Shown here: positions 1 through 8,982 of the stretch, one piece after another
Numbering within the stretch: the stretch's first letter is position 1
Layout of the letters: every line of letters starts with the position of its first letter
Origin: Mesorhizobium sp. B2-4-15
Lineage (GTDB): Bacteria; Pseudomonadota; Alphaproteobacteria; Rhizobiales; Rhizobiaceae
Direction: 5' to 3'
Length of the DNA: 64,000 nucleotides
Assembly: GCF_006658505.1 (NCBI RefSeq)
Contig: NZ_VFUZ01000014.1
Span: 1-64,000, forward strand
Program-made: the position numbers and the translations under genes
Notes under the pieces: generated by a model
The model's database searches: none
Seen by the model: the letters and a program-made list of their open reading frames with translations, nothing else
What the model was told of the DNA's origin: nothing

Positions 1-291
1 GATGGTGGCGTCGACCATGGCGTATTCCATGTCCGGCTGGTCCGAGCAAGCGTCAAAAAGCCTTATGAAAACATCGGCTTTGACCCAATCGCGGTATCGC
101 TTGAAGACGGTATTCCAGTTTCCGAACAGGGCCGGCAGATCGCGCCACGGGCTTCCCGTCCGCACAATCCAAAGCACGGCTTCGATGAAGCGGCGATTAT
201 CGCTCCCGCTTCGTCCAGGGTCCGTCGGCTTACCCAGACAATGCGGTTCCATCTTCGCCCATTGGGCGTCCGTCAGCACGAATCGTTCCAT
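1..291 (-). CDS. IS5-family transposase, N-terminal part (cut by window edge)
   Basis: Reading leftwards from an ATG at 291, the frame stays open to the window edge and gives 97 residues beginning MERFVLTDAQWAKMEP and containing RRFIEAVLWIVRTGSPWRDL and FGNWNTVFKRYRDW. These are hallmarks of the N-terminal domain (DUF4096) of IS5-type transposases, which cut and paste the element. The last visible residues, MVDATI, are the beginning of the DDE catalytic core, with the first Asp visible. The remainder lies outside the window, so it is unknown whether the gene is intact or split over two frames as in some IS5 subgroups. Confidence 0.85.
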   Translation of the reverse strand, partial: MERFVLTDAQWAKMEPHCLGKPTDPGRSGSDNRRFIEAVLWIVRTGSPWRDLPALFGNWNTVFKRYRDWVKADVFIRLFDACSDQPDMEYAMVDATI

Positions 292-337
292 CCGAAGCTT
301 GAATCACGATCAAGCCCAAAGTGGAATCCCGAATCTC
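1..337 (-). mobile_element. IS5-family insertion sequence, one end
   Basis: The element includes the transposase fragment plus its short 5' leader. The outer boundary is inferred: AT-rich leader sequence with repeated GAATC motifs (about 283-337) separates the transposase ATG from the next gene. The other terminal inverted repeat is outside the window, so the exact end and any target duplication cannot be fixed. Confidence 0.45.
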
Positions 338-375
338 AACAAGCCTTAGCGTGCCGCGCACGAAAGGGGCAGCGC

Positions 376-816
376 ATGACCTTTGGCCACACGGTTCGGG
401 TGATCACTATCCCGCTGCTTCTCGTTGCCGCGGGCTGTGTGCCGCAAGATGGCGCACCGAAGGCGGCATCGGCCGCGGTCCCGCCTGCTCTGGCTCAGCA
501 GTCCGCCGCACCCGCGGTGCCCTTGGCGCCGGCAACCTCGGCACCCGCAACCAAGATCACCACCGACCTTACCGTGCCGCGATCAAGCACCGGCACGGCC
601 ACCTATAGATGCGGCAACGGCGACATGATCACCATCCAGAGTCTCGGCACGTCGCTTCGCGCGGTAGGGCGGGATGGCGTGGCCGAGGAGTTTGCAGCGT
701 CACCCGCCAACCAGACCAGCCGCTACCAGGCGGCGACGCATGACGCAATCGTGATCGACGGACGCGAAGCGCTGGTCATGAAGAAGGGGTCGACACCACA
801 GACCTGCAAGCGATAA
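376..816 (+). CDS. Small lipoprotein, MliC-like C-terminal domain
   Basis: A 146-residue protein. The start at 376 is chosen because it follows a GAAAGGGG ribosome site and gives a clean type II signal peptide with lipobox LVAAGC (Cys about residue 21). An Ala/Pro-rich linker (about 25-65) leads to a compact domain starting YRCGNGDMITI and ending QTCKR, with one Cys at each end. Two flanking cysteines and a short beta-rich core resemble MliC/lysozyme-inhibitor lipoproteins (PF09864), but the match is by eye. It would sit in the periplasm, anchored to a membrane. It lies alone between the IS end and sdhC. Confidence 0.7.
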   Translation: MTFGHTVRVITIPLLLVAAGCVPQDGAPKAASAAVPPALAQQSAAPAVPLAPATSAPATKITTDLTVPRSSTGTATYRCGNGDMITIQSLGTSLRAVGRDGVAEEFAASPANQTSRYQAATHDAIVIDGREALVMKKGSTPQTCKR

Positions 817-948
817 GCCGGCGCGAATCGCAGCTATATACCGCAGTGCAGCGACGCTGCGCCGGCTTCGAATCGCGCGCTAATCGATTGAAGCGGAAGC
901 GACCCAGTTAGTCAGACTAAATTACGTTTTCGAAACGGTTTTCTGGCT

Positions 949-977
949 TTGACGCGGTGCAAAAAGAGCATTAGAAA
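949..977 (+). promoter_or_regulatory. Candidate sigma-70-type promoter of the sdh operon
   Basis: TTGACG (949-954) and TAGAAA (972-977) are separated by 17 bases, about 80 bases before the sdhC start. The -35 is a good match and the -10 is mediocre. The 817-1057 gap contains no other gene. This is a visual match only. Confidence 0.35.
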
Positions 978-1057
978 CCGGCTGTCCGAAGTCGCAACCG
1001 GAAGCGGCAACGCCGCATTTCCACCTGGGGCTCCAGAGACGCCGAACTGGGGGAGCC

Positions 1058-1477
1058 ATGAGCAAATCACCCGCCACCCGCGCGAATATCAGACGTGAAC
1101 GGCCGCTTTCGCCGCACCTGAGCGTGTACCGGCCGCCGATCACCATGACGATGTCGATCATCCATCGCATCACCGGCGGTGCGCTCTATTTCGGCACCCT
1201 GCTTGTCGCCGCCTGGCTGACGGCGGCGGCAAGTTCGCAGGGCGCCTTCGACTGGATCAACTGGGCGTTTGGCACCTGGCTCGGCCGGCTCATCCTGTTC
1301 GGCTACACCTGGGCATTGATGCATCACATGCTGGGCGGCGTGCGCCACCTGGTCTGGGACACCGGCGCCGGCCTTGAAAAGCATACGGCCTCCAGGATCG
1401 CCTGGGCGACGCTCGCCGGCTCGATCCTGCTCACGCTGCTGATCTGGATCGTCGGCTATATGGCGCGGGGGGCCTGA
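1058..1477 (+). CDS. sdhC: Succinate dehydrogenase cytochrome b556 subunit
   Basis: A 139-residue membrane anchor of complex II. It starts with the family hallmark [16 protein letters not shown], followed by SIIHRITG and three hydrophobic segments (about residues 33-53, 68-90 and 112-134). The motif [14 protein letters not shown] supplies the heme b histidine and quinone-site residues. Together with SdhD it anchors SdhA/SdhB in the inner membrane and passes electrons to ubiquinone. A GGGGGAG ribosome site precedes the ATG. The stop is two bases before sdhD, so the genes are one operon. Confidence 0.96.
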   Translation: MSKSPATRANIRRERPLSPHLSVYRPPITMTMSIIHRITGGALYFGTLLVAAWLTAAASSQGAFDWINWAFGTWLGRLILFGYTWALMHHMLGGVRHLVWDTGAGLEKHTASRIAWATLAGSILLTLLIWIVGYMARGA

Positions 1478-1479
1478 TC

Positions 1480-1875
1480 ATGAGCGGCAACAACACCGAT
1501 ATGCGCACGCCGCTGGCGAAAGTCCGCGGCCTGGGTTCCGCCCACGAAGGCACCGGGCATTTCTGGCGCCAGCGGCTGACGGCCATCGCCAATATCCCGC
1601 TGACCCTGTTCTTCGTCGGCTTCCTGATCGCGCTCAACGGCGCCGGTTACGCGGAGGTGCGCGCGGCACTCGCCAATCCGTTCGTAGCCTTGGTGCTGGC
1701 CCTGGTGCTGATCTCTCCGCTTTATCATATGCGGATCGGCATGCAGGTCATCATCGAGGACTATGTGCATGGCGAAGGCATGAAGCTGGCGCTGATCGCG
1801 CTCAATACATTTTTCACAGTAGCGGTTGGCGTCGCCTCGCTCTTCGCCCTGCTCAAACTGGCATTCGGAGGCTGA
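1480..1875 (+). CDS. sdhD: Succinate dehydrogenase hydrophobic membrane anchor subunit
   Basis: A 131-residue partner of Sdh[19 protein letters not shown] is typical of alphaproteobacterial SdhD. Three transmembrane stretches follow (about 34-52, 62-80 and 100-127), and [18 protein letters not shown] carries the second heme-ligand His and the conserved Glu-Asp-Tyr after helix II. It starts two bases after sdhC. Its end, GGCTGA, directly abuts the sdhA ribosome site, consistent with translational coupling. Confidence 0.95.
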   Translation: MSGNNTDMRTPLAKVRGLGSAHEGTGHFWRQRLTAIANIPLTLFFVGFLIALNGAGYAEVRAALANPFVALVLALVLISPLYHMRIGMQVIIEDYVHGEGMKLALIALNTFFTVAVGVASLFALLKLAFGG

Positions 1876-1876
1876 G

Positions 1877-3712
1877 TTGGCCAAGGACGCGAAATCAGCC
1901 AACACGGCGGGCTATACCTTTGTCGACCACAAGTTCGACCTGGTGGTCGTCGGCGCCGGAGGTGCCGGCCTGCGCGCCACGCTCGGCATGGCCGAGCAGG
2001 GCCTGCGCACGGCCTGCATCACCAAGGTGTTCCCGACCCGCTCGCACACTGTCGCAGCGCAAGGCGGCATTGCTGCATCGCTCTCCAATATGGGTCCCGA
2101 TTCCTGGCAGTGGCACATGTACGACACCGTCAAGGGGTCGGACTGGCTGGGCGATGTCGACGCCATGGAATATCTCGTGCGCGAAGCACCGGCCGCAGTC
2201 TACGAACTCGAGCATTACGGCGTGCCGTTCTCGCGCACCGAAGAGGGCAAGATCTACCAGCGGCCGTTCGGCGGCCACATGATGAATTACGGCGAAGGGC
2301 CGCCGGTGCAGCGCACTTGCGCCGCCGCCGACCGCACCGGCCACGCGATCCTGCATACGCTCTACGGTCAGTCGCTGAAGCACAACGCGCAGTTCTTCAT
2401 CGAGTATTTCGCCCTCGACCTGATCATGGAGCCGGACGGCACCTGCACTGGTGTCGTCGCCTGGAACCTCGATGACGGCACCATCCACCGCTTCTCGGCC
2501 AAGATGGTGGTGCTGGCGACCGGCGGCTATGGCCGCGCCTATTTCTCGGCAACCTCGGCGCACACCTGCACCGGCGACGGCGGCGGCATGGCGGCGCGCG
2601 CCGGCTTCCCGCTGCAGGACATGGAATTCGTGCAGTTCCACCCGACGGGAATCTACGGCGCCGGCTGCCTGATCACCGAAGGCGCGCGCGGCGAGGGCGG
2701 CTATCTCGTCAATTCCGAGGGCGAACGCTTCATGGAGCGCTACGCGCCCTCGGCCAAGGACCTGGCCTCGCGCGACGTCGTCTCGCGCTGCATGACGCTG
2801 GAAATCCGCGAAGGCCGTGGCGTCGGCAAGAAGAAGGACCACATCTTCCTGCATCTCGACCACCTCGATCCGGCGGTGCTGCATGAGCGGCTGCCCGGCA
2901 TTTCGGAATCGGCCAAGATCTTCGCAGGCGTCGACCTGACCAAGGAGCCGATCCCGGTGCTGCCGACGGTGCACTACAATATGGGCGGCGTGCCGACCAA
3001 TTACTGGGGCGAGGTGCTGAACCCGACGGCCTTCAATCCTGACCAGGTGTCGCCCGGCCTGATGGCGGTCGGCGAGGCCGGCTGCGCCTCCGTGCACGGC
3101 GCCAACCGGCTGGGCTCGAACTCGCTGATCGATCTGGTCGTGTTCGGCCGTGCCGCGGCGATCCGCGCCGGCCAGGTCATCGACCGCAAGTCGGCCATCC
3201 CTTCGCCCAACGAAGCCTCGGTCGAAAAGATCGTGGACCGCTTCGACAAACTGCGCCACGCCAATGGCTCGACGCCGACGGCGGTGCTGCGCGAGAAGAT
3301 GCAGAAGGCGATGCAGGAAGACGCCGCCGTGTTCCGCACGCAGGAATCGCTGGAGAACGGCTGCAAGCGCATTTCGGAAATCTGGGGCGAGCTCAAGGAC
3401 ATCAAGGTCTTCGACCGCTCGATGATCTGGAACTCCGACCTTGTCGAGACGCTGGAACTGGAAAACCTGATGGCCAACGCCATCACCACGGTCTACAGCG
3501 CCGAGGCGCGCAAGGAGAGCCGTGGCGCCCATGCTCGTGAGGACTTTTCGGCGCGCGACGATGCCAACTGGCGCAAGCATACGCTGGCGCGCGTCGCCGA
3601 AGACGGCACGGTGACGCTCAGCTACCGCCCGGTGCATACCGAGCCGCTGCTGGCCGAAAAGGACGGCGGCATCAGCCTCGCCAAGATCGCGCCGAAGGCC
3701 AGGGTGTACTGA
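1877..3712 (+). CDS. sdhA: Succinate dehydrogenase flavoprotein subunit
   Basis: The catalytic subunit oxidising succinate to fumarate. I place the start at a TTG (1877) that sits five bases after a perfect GGAGG within the sdhD end. This gives 611 residues, the usual length, whereas the in-frame ATG at 1826 would add 17 unrelated residues inside sdh[10 protein letters not shown] (about 23-31) is the FAD-binding loop. [11 protein letters not shown] carries the His (about 57) that covalently holds [13 protein letters not shown] and the [11 protein letters not shown] segment complete the FAD and substrate sites. The stop overlaps the next start (TGATG). Confidence 0.96.
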   Translation: MAKDAKSANTAGYTFVDHKFDLVVVGAGGAGLRATLGMAEQGLRTACITKVFPTRSHTVAAQGGIAASLSNMGPDSWQWHMYDTVKGSDWLGDVDAMEYLVREAPAAVYELEHYGVPFSRTEEGKIYQRPFGGHMMNYGEGPPVQRTCAAADRTGHAILHTLYGQSLKHNAQFFIEYFALDLIMEPDGTCTGVVAWNLDDGTIHRFSAKMVVLATGGYGRAYFSATSAHTCTGDGGGMAARAGFPLQDMEFVQFHPTGIYGAGCLITEGARGEGGYLVNSEGERFMERYAPSAKDLASRDVVSRCMTLEIREGRGVGKKKDHIFLHLDHLDPAVLHERLPGISESAKIFAGVDLTKEPIPVLPTVHYNMGGVPTNYWGEVLNPTAFNPDQVSPGLMAVGEAGCASVHGANRLGSNSLIDLVVFGRAAAIRAGQVIDRKSAIPSPNEASVEKIVDRFDKLRHANGSTPTAVLREKMQKAMQEDAAVFRTQESLENGCKRISEIWGELKDIKVFDRSMIWNSDLVETLELENLMANAITTVYSAEARKESRGAHAREDFSARDDANWRKHTLARVAEDGTVTLSYRPVHTEPLLAEKDGGISLAKIAPKARVY

Positions 3713-4149
3713 TGGCGCTGGCGGCGACGGGATATTCGGGCACGCCTCTTCCGGCCAAGCTCGGCCTGAAGGACGGCATGATCGCCGCCTTCATTGCGCT
3801 GCCGCCTGAACTCGACGAGCTAGCCGAAGCCGTGGACTTCGCCGAAGTCGACCGGCTGGCCGACTGGTCCGGTATTTCCGGGACGACCCTGAAATACGAC
3901 GCCGTCCATGCCTTCAGCCGCCAACGGGCAGAGATCGAAGATCGTCTTGGCGATATCGAGGCGGCGATCAAGCGCGACGGCATGGTCTGGGTCTCCTGGC
4001 CGAAGAAGGCATCGAAAGTGGCGACCGATGTCACCGAGGGGGTCGTCCGCGCCGAGGCGCTGAAGCTCGGCCTTGTCGACGTGAAAGTCGCCGCCGTGAA
4101 TGAAATCTGGTCCGGGCTGAAGCTCGTCATCCGAAAGGACCTGAGGTAA
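3712..4149 (+). CDS. DUF3052 protein embedded in the sdh operon
   Basis: A 145-residue soluble protein with the DUF3052 signature: [17 protein letters not shown] at the N-terminus, a central [15 protein letters not shown], and a C-terminal [18 protein letters not shown]. The family has no established function that I know of; its beta-alpha pattern and WPKK motif suggest a small-molecule or nucleotide fold, but that is inference. Its ATG overlaps the sdhA stop by one base, and its TAA overlaps the sdhB ATG by one base (TAATG). It must therefore be translated with the complex II subunits. No signal peptide or membrane segment is visible. Confidence 0.9.
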   Translation: MALAATGYSGTPLPAKLGLKDGMIAAFIALPPELDELAEAVDFAEVDRLADWSGISGTTLKYDAVHAFSRQRAEIEDRLGDIEAAIKRDGMVWVSWPKKASKVATDVTEGVVRAEALKLGLVDVKVAAVNEIWSGLKLVIRKDLR

Positions 4150-4928
4150 TGGTCGAACTGACGCTCCCCAAGAATTCGAAGATACAGCAGGGCAAGACCT
4201 GGCCGAAGCCGGAAGGCGCCACCAATCTCAGGGAATACCGCATCTACCGCTGGTCGCCGGACGATGACGAGAACCCGCGCATGGACACCTATTTCGTCGA
4301 CATGGACGATTGCGGGCCGATGGTGCTCGACGCGCTGCTCTGGATCAAGAACAAGATCGATCCGACGCTGACCTTGCGCCGGTCCTGCCGCGAAGGCATT
4401 TGCGGCTCCTGCGCCATGAACATCGACGGCTCCAACACGCTCGCCTGCACCAAGGGCAGCGACGACATATCCGGCGCCGTCAAGGTCTATCCGCTGCCGC
4501 ATATGCAGGTGGTGAAGGACCTGGTGCCGGACCTCACCAATTTCTATGCCCAGCACGCCTCGATCGAACCGTGGCTGAAAACGGTGTCGCCGCAGCCGGC
4601 CAAGGAATGGCTGCAGAGCCACGAGGATCGCGAGAAGCTCGACGGGCTCTACGAATGTATCCTGTGCGCCTGCTGCTCGACCTCATGCCCGAGTTACTGG
4701 TGGAACGGCGACCGCTATCTCGGCCCGGCGACCTTGCTGCAGGCCTATCGCTGGCTGATCGACAGCCGCGACGAGGCCAAGGGCGAACGGCTCGACAATC
4801 TGGAAGACCCGTTCCGCCTCTACCGCTGCCACACCATCATGAATTGCGCCCAGACCTGCCCGAAGGGCCTCAACCCGGCCAAGGCGATCGCCGAAATCAA
4901 GAAGATGATGGTGGAGAGACGGGTTTAG
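4149..4928 (+). CDS. sdhB: Succinate dehydrogenase iron-sulfur subunit
   Basis: A 259-residue electron-transfer subunit of complex II. Three cluster motifs are visible in order: [16 protein letters not shown] with a later Cys for the [2Fe-2S] centre (about 78-100), [16 protein letters not shown] for the [4Fe-4S] centre (about 170-185), and [17 protein letters not shown] for the [3Fe-4S] centre near the C-terminus. The length is normal. It is the last gene of the operon; no strong terminator hairpin with a T run is visible directly downstream. Confidence 0.97.
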   Translation: MVELTLPKNSKIQQGKTWPKPEGATNLREYRIYRWSPDDDENPRMDTYFVDMDDCGPMVLDALLWIKNKIDPTLTLRRSCREGICGSCAMNIDGSNTLACTKGSDDISGAVKVYPLPHMQVVKDLVPDLTNFYAQHASIEPWLKTVSPQPAKEWLQSHEDREKLDGLYECILCACCSTSCPSYWWNGDRYLGPATLLQAYRWLIDSRDEAKGERLDNLEDPFRLYRCHTIMNCAQTCPKGLNPAKAIAEIKKMMVERRV

Positions 4929-5350
4929 CAGGCCCCAAGGCGATCCCGTCACTGATCGAAGACTTGGTTGCCTGATCGACACGTCGGATACACTGATGTT
5001 CAATGTGGCGCATGCCGCCACTGGCCGAAGACCGCGTACGCCAGTATGACACTGATACAGCGGACGCCTGGGCCGAATGCTTGTGCGGCTGCGCCGCAGT
5101 TCCGCCTTGCTCCGCCTGCTTTTGTTGCTTAGGCCCGCAGACCGCGCATGAATTGCTGGCGCGCCGAACGCCATCATCATTGTTTCAAACATGTCGCTCG
5201 CCAGAACCGGGGACACTTTTTCGGCGGCACATATTAGCAGTAATGAAAGTAATTGACTGCTGAATGCGCGAAGCTGCGCAGCGTTGTCTTAGTATAGTTT
5301 TAAGTAATACTCGGTATCCAATTTCGAGCTCCTCGCTCGAGTGCAAAGTG
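4929..5350. other. Gene-poor stretch with decayed sequence
   Basis: This 422-base gap contains no credible intact gene. It includes the yceH-like remnant (5092-5170) and a stretch at about 5180-5350 that is visibly more AT-rich than its surroundings, suggesting old insertion or rearrangement debris. The promoter of the downstream membrane protein probably lies in its last 150 bases, but I cannot assign boxes. Confidence 0.5.
5092..5170 (+). pseudogene. Fragment of a second yceH gene
   Basis: About 79 bases align with 7521-7600 inside intact yceH at roughly 80% identity by eye, with two small gaps. One frame still reads GPQTAHELLAR, identical to YceH. The rest of the gene is absent or unrecognisable and a TAG interrupts the frame at 5129, so it is a dead remnant. 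It has the same orientation as the intact copy 2.1 kb downstream. Confidence 0.6.
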
Positions 5351-6994
5351 ATGCGCGGCTTCATCACAAGTCGTTACTGGATAGTTGGACCATTGATCTC
5401 CACGGCGACAGTGGGGTCGCTCACCTGGCTTGTGTCGCGGATCTATTTTCAGGAGAGCGGGCAGATCGCGGCTCTCGGCCTGGGGGTCTTGATAGCACTT
5501 CTCTTGCTGGATCGCTTCCAGGACAACAAGGCGGATCAGCAAGAAAGCAAGTGGTTCAGGCTCTATTTCTCGCTCTTCCCCTGCCTTTTATTCCTTGTCT
5601 ATGTCTATCTCGAAAGTGCCTTCGGCTATTTTGACTGGGGTGCGATGCTGATGCATGCCGATGCCGGCATGCTGACCCCCGGTGTGGTGTATGAATATCT
5701 GCTGCATACCGGCGGCACGATACTGGTCATTGTGGTCGTCCTTTTCGGTCTTGGCGCACTCAAGGCACGCGGCACGCTGACCAGAGGATTGGATGTCGCC
5801 CTGATGGCGTTCTTCCTGGCGGCAAACCCGATGCTGACGCGTCCGATCTCGGCAGCGATCCATCCCAACCCGCTGCATGATTTCCTGTCCAAGCGGTTCG
5901 TCGACATCACCTCCTTGACAAAGCCGCTGGCTGAAACAGCGTCCGCGACCGCCGCGCCAAGGAACCTAATTCATATTTTCATCGAGAGCGCCGAGCGCAC
6001 CTATATGAACGAGGCGGAGTTCGGCGACGTTATGGACCCACTGCTCGAATTCGACCGGCATGGCCTTTCGGCAACCAACATGGTGCAGCTTGCCTACACC
6101 AACAATTCCATCTCAGGGATGGTCGCTGCGAACTGTGGAACGCCGCTGCTGATAACATTTTTCACAACGCGCCAGTATCTGGAGGAGAATTCGCAATTCC
6201 TGCCGGGCCTGACCTGCCTGGGCGATGTCCTGAAAGCACGGGGCTATCAGCAGAACTTTGTTACCGGTTGGCCACTCAGCTTCACCGGGCAGGGAACATT
6301 TTATTCCACCCACGGCTACTCGTCGCTTTTCGGAGGGCCCGAAGTGGTGGCCGCCGTCAACGGGCGCGGCAACTCTTTCGGCGCCGACGACGCCGAAGTG
6401 TTGGATCTGAGCATCGACATTCTGCGGCGCGCGAAGCGGGACGGCAAACCGTTCTCGTTGACGATCGCCGTCAGTGGCGGGCATGCGATGGATGGCTACC
6501 TGACGGACAAATGCATCGGCAAGACGGGGCTTTCTCCGCAAACGCCCAATATTCTCCATGCCGTGAAATGCACGAATATGCTCATCGCGGATTTCATTCA
6601 CAAAGCCGAAGCCGAAGGCCTGATGGCGAACACCATCCTGGCGTTGCAAAGCGACCACCTTTCCGCGCCGAGCAAGGTCACGGATCGCTTGAACAGATAT
6701 GAACGACGCAACTTTTTCTCCTTGTCGGGGGAAGGTATCCCTTCCAAAACGCATACCGGACTTTCGGGCACGATCGACATATTTCCCACCATTTTGGACG
6801 CGCTGCATTTGCCGCCGCCCAACGGCAAGGCTGCCTTTGGCGTGTCGCTGCTCGGGAATCGGCCGACGCTGGCCCAGGAACTTGGACAGACCCAGTTCGA
6901 CAACGTAATCTATGCCGAGGATGTGCTCGTCAGATCATTCTGGCAGGTGAAACCGGCGCGGACGGCCGCGGCGCTTGGGGCTGCTGCATATTAG
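5351..6994 (+). CDS. Membrane phosphoglycerol transferase-like protein (alkaline phosphatase superfamily)
   Basis: A 547-residue protein from ATG 5351. An upstream in-frame start at 5264 lacks conserved sequence. Four to five hydrophobic segments (about 10-30, 35-50, 65-85, 110-130 and 145-160) precede a periplasmic sulfatase-like domain. IHIFIESAERTYM is the metal-binding start, NNSISGMVAANCGTPL resembles the OpgB/CgmB nucleophile region, and LQSDHLSAP is the metal-binding Asp-His pair. The most likely role is moving phosphoglycerol from phosphatidylglycerol to periplasmic cyclic glucans, but a lipid A or other envelope substrate is possible. It is monocistronic and flanked by two yceH-like sequences. 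Confidence 0.75.
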   Translation: MRGFITSRYWIVGPLISTATVGSLTWLVSRIYFQESGQIAALGLGVLIALLLLDRFQDNKADQQESKWFRLYFSLFPCLLFLVYVYLESAFGYFDWGAMLMHADAGMLTPGVVYEYLLHTGGTILVIVVVLFGLGALKARGTLTRGLDVALMAFFLAANPMLTRPISAAIHPNPLHDFLSKRFVDITSLTKPLAETASATAAPRNLIHIFIESAERTYMNEAEFGDVMDPLLEFDRHGLSATNMVQLAYTNNSISGMVAANCGTPLLITFFTTRQYLEENSQFLPGLTCLGDVLKARGYQQNFVTGWPLSFTGQGTFYSTHGYSSLFGGPEVVAAVNGRGNSFGADDAEVLDLSIDILRRAKRDGKPFSLTIAVSGGHAMDGYLTDKCIGKTGLSPQTPNILHAVKCTNMLIADFIHKAEAEGLMANTILALQSDHLSAPSKVTDRLNRYERRNFFSLSGEGIPSKTHTGLSGTIDIFPTILDALHLPPPNGKAAFGVSLLGNRPTLAQELGQTQFDNVIYAEDVLVRSFWQVKPARTAAALGAAAY

Positions 6995-7240
6995 TGCCGA
7001 CACGCGCACCGCTTCGCACCCTGTCCCGCCAATCGCCAACGACTCAAAGCGGTTCAGCGTTCGATCGAATTGTTGCCCCGCTAACTCTTTGTTTTTGCGC
7101 AATTCCGGACGGAAACCGCTACACAGTTTTCCTGGAATTGCGCTACAACGGACGCCATCGACGAAGTTGCGGATCTCCGCTCGGAAAGATGTCCGGCGGG
7201 AGAGAGGAGCACCGTCCGTCAGAGTCTGAAAGGATGCCCA

Positions 7241-7873
7241 ATGAGCGATGACCTTCCTATCCTTTCTCCCAGCGAAGCGCGCGTGCTCGGCTGCCTGATC
7301 GAGAAGAAGGAACTGACGCCGGATGTCTATCCGCTGACGTTGAACGCGGCATTGGCCGCCGCCAACCAGAAGACGGCGCGCGAGCCGGTGATGGTCTTGG
7401 AACAAAGCGAGGTGCATCGCGCGCTGAAGCTGCTCGAGCAGAAGGGGCTGGTGCGGCAGATGTTCGGCTCGCGCGTCGAGCGCTACGAGCATCAGATGGC
7501 GCAGCGCTTCTCGCTGACCACGCCGCAGACCGCCTTGCTCGGTCTGCTCTTGTTGCGCGGACCGCAGACGGCGCATGAGCTGCTGGCACGTTCGGAACGC
7601 ATGGCGCGCTTTGCCTCGTTCGAGGAGCTGCGCGACGATCTCGACCTGATGATCGGACGGCGGCCGCCATTGGTGCAGTTGCTGGAGCGTGCGCCGGGCC
7701 AACGGGAGGAGAGGTATGTGCATTTGTTGAGCGGACCGGTGGAGGCGGCAGCGGTTGCGGCGCCTTGGCAGCCGGCGATATCGTCTTCGGAGTCCGATCT
7801 CGAAGCGCGCGTGCGGGCGCTGGAGGAAGAGGTCGCGACGCTGCGGGCCAAGATAGAGGCGCTGGGCAGCTAG
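7241..7873 (+). CDS. yceH: YceH/DUF480 (UPF0502) family protein
   Basis: A 210-residue protein. The N-terminus LSPSEARVLGCLIEKKELTP and PLTLNAALAAANQKTARE define DUF480, a tandem winged-helix fold. A second repeat covers about residues 80-165, and a C-terminal coiled coil (about 182-208, LEARVRALEEEVATLRAKI) follows. The function is not firmly known; the fold suggests nucleic-acid or protein binding. GAAAGGATGCCC precedes the ATG. It appears to stand alone. A decayed copy of its middle lies at 5092-5170. Confidence 0.9.
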   Translation: MSDDLPILSPSEARVLGCLIEKKELTPDVYPLTLNAALAAANQKTAREPVMVLEQSEVHRALKLLEQKGLVRQMFGSRVERYEHQMAQRFSLTTPQTALLGLLLLRGPQTAHELLARSERMARFASFEELRDDLDLMIGRRPPLVQLLERAPGQREERYVHLLSGPVEAAAVAAPWQPAISSSESDLEARVRALEEEVATLRAKIEALGS

Positions 7874-7894
7874 TTCACCGGAGGTTGGCGCGAG

Positions 7895-8073
7895 GCGCCC
7901 CCCTCTGCCCTGCCGGGCATCTCCCCCACGAGGGGGGAGATCAGATGTACGCCGGCTTTCGCCAATGTACGCCGGCTTTCGCCAATCGCCGACGTTGAAA
8001 GAGAAGCGCTAGCGACCGAGCTGCTAATCTCCCCCCTCGTGGGGGAGATGCCCGGCAGGGCAGAGGGGGGCGC
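7895..8073. repeat. Large intergenic palindromic element (copy 1)
   Basis: Two 47-base arms, 7895-7941 and 8027-8073, are perfect reverse complements and each carries its own smaller palindrome. Between them lies a loop containing TTTCGCCAATCGCCGACGTTG and a 20-base unit repeated twice (7945-7964, 7965-7984). Related copies are at 18658-18820, 57031-57185 and 63914-64000. It lies between the convergent yceH and osmC genes and could terminate both transcripts. It has no coding capacity that looks real. Confidence 0.85.
7945..7984. repeat. 20-base direct tandem duplication inside the palindromic element
   Basis: ATGTACGCCGGCTTTCGCCA occurs twice back to back without mismatch. The unit includes the TTTCGCCAAT core shared by the other copies of this element, so it looks like a recent local duplication. 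It is too short and lacks spacers, so it is not a CRISPR. Confidence 0.8.
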
Positions 8074-8106
8074 GAAGGAACGCGATCTCGGCAAATAGAA
8101 CGCAAA

Positions 8107-8532
8107 TCACTCCAGCCTGGCGTCGAGTGACACTTTTATGGCGCCGAGCGCCTTTGAGACCGGGCATTCGGCCTTGGCCTTCTCGGCCAATTCCTTGAAC
8201 TTCGCCGCATCGATGCCGGGCACCTTGCCGACCAGCGTGATCGCGCTGCCGGTGATGCCGGTGCCCGGAACCAGCGTCACCACGGCCTTGGCATCGAGTT
8301 CGTCGGCGGGCGTGCCGTTCTCGGCCAGGAAATGCGAAAGCTGCATGGCGTAGCAACCGGCGTGGGCAGCCGCGATCAGCTCTTCCGGATTGGTGCCGGA
8401 TTTGCCGCTTTCATCTTCGAAGCGCGCCTTGAACGAATAGGGCGTGCCCTTGAGCGTCCCGCTCTGGCTGTCGAGCGTGCCCTTGCCCTCTTTCAGATTG
8501 CCTCTCCAGACGGCGGTTGCGGTGCGGTCCAT
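8107..8532 (-). CDS. osmC: OsmC family peroxiredoxin
   Basis: A 141-residue protein, the same length as E. coli OsmC and similar along its whole length. GKGTLDSQSGTL, GTNPEELIAAAHAGCYAM and AKAECPVSKAL contain the two redox cysteines (about residues 60 and 125) that reduce organic hydroperoxides. The start at 8532 is preceded on its strand by AGGAG. Longer upstream frames to 8904 lack conservation and the ribosome site. It converges on yceH across the palindromic element. Confidence 0.93.
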   Translation of the reverse strand: MDRTATAVWRGNLKEGKGTLDSQSGTLKGTPYSFKARFEDESGKSGTNPEELIAAAHAGCYAMQLSHFLAENGTPADELDAKAVVTLVPGTGITGSAITLVGKVPGIDAAKFKELAEKAKAECPVSKALGAIKVSLDARLE

Positions 8533-8754
8533 GGTGGTCTCCTTGGCCTCGTTTGCGCTGGCCCGGCGCCAGCGTTCCTTCCAACTATAGCGCGGACGCA
8601 TGGGAAGGCCATCGCGCCATCGCAGCGGAAACCGCAGCATCGGCGCCCGTGGCGAAATTTTTTCTGAAAAATGCGGGTGCGAAAATGTCGGCTTCCATCC
8701 GGTCCGGCCGTCCTGCGGGCGGCCACGAAGCTTGTGGCCGGATGGAAGGTTCAC

Positions 8755-8982
8755 ATGGACAATCTGCTTTTCGCACTTTGGCACGAGCGGGGCCGCAGGC
8801 CCGGGCGACAAGACGGCTTCTGGCTGGACCCGCCGGCGTCCGGCTTCGGCCGGCTGCTTGCGGCCGTCGCCATCATTGGGGCCGCGGCCTGCCTTCTTGA
8901 CCAAGCAACGGCGGTCGAGGGTAAGGCTGACACGCCCGCCACCGCATCCTATGGTTCATCGCAGCACGGGAGCCGGAAATGA
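8755..8982 (+). CDS. Possible small membrane protein
   Basis: A 75-residue frame beginning MDNLLFALWHERGRRPG after a GGAAGG ribosome site. It has one hydrophobic stretch (about 33-50, GRLLAAVAIIGAAACLL). Its TGA overlaps the ATG of the next gene (ATGA), which suggests translational coupling. I recognise no family. The overlap and ribosome site are the only evidence; it may be a chance frame in the osmC upstream region. Confidence 0.4.
   Translation: MDNLLFALWHERGRRPGRQDGFWLDPPASGFGRLLAAVAIIGAAACLLDQATAVEGKADTPATASYGSSQHGSRK

Noticed and set aside
1826..1876. ATG at 1826 as the sdhA start
   Set aside because: It would add 17 residues inside sdhD that match no SdhA; TTG 1877 has a perfect GGAGG at the right distance and gives the standard length.
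1895..3637. 580-codon open frame on the minus strand
   Set aside because: Antisense to sdhA; no recognisable domain.
7945..7984. Possible CRISPR array
   Set aside because: Only two 20-base units directly adjacent, without spacers, leader or cas genes.
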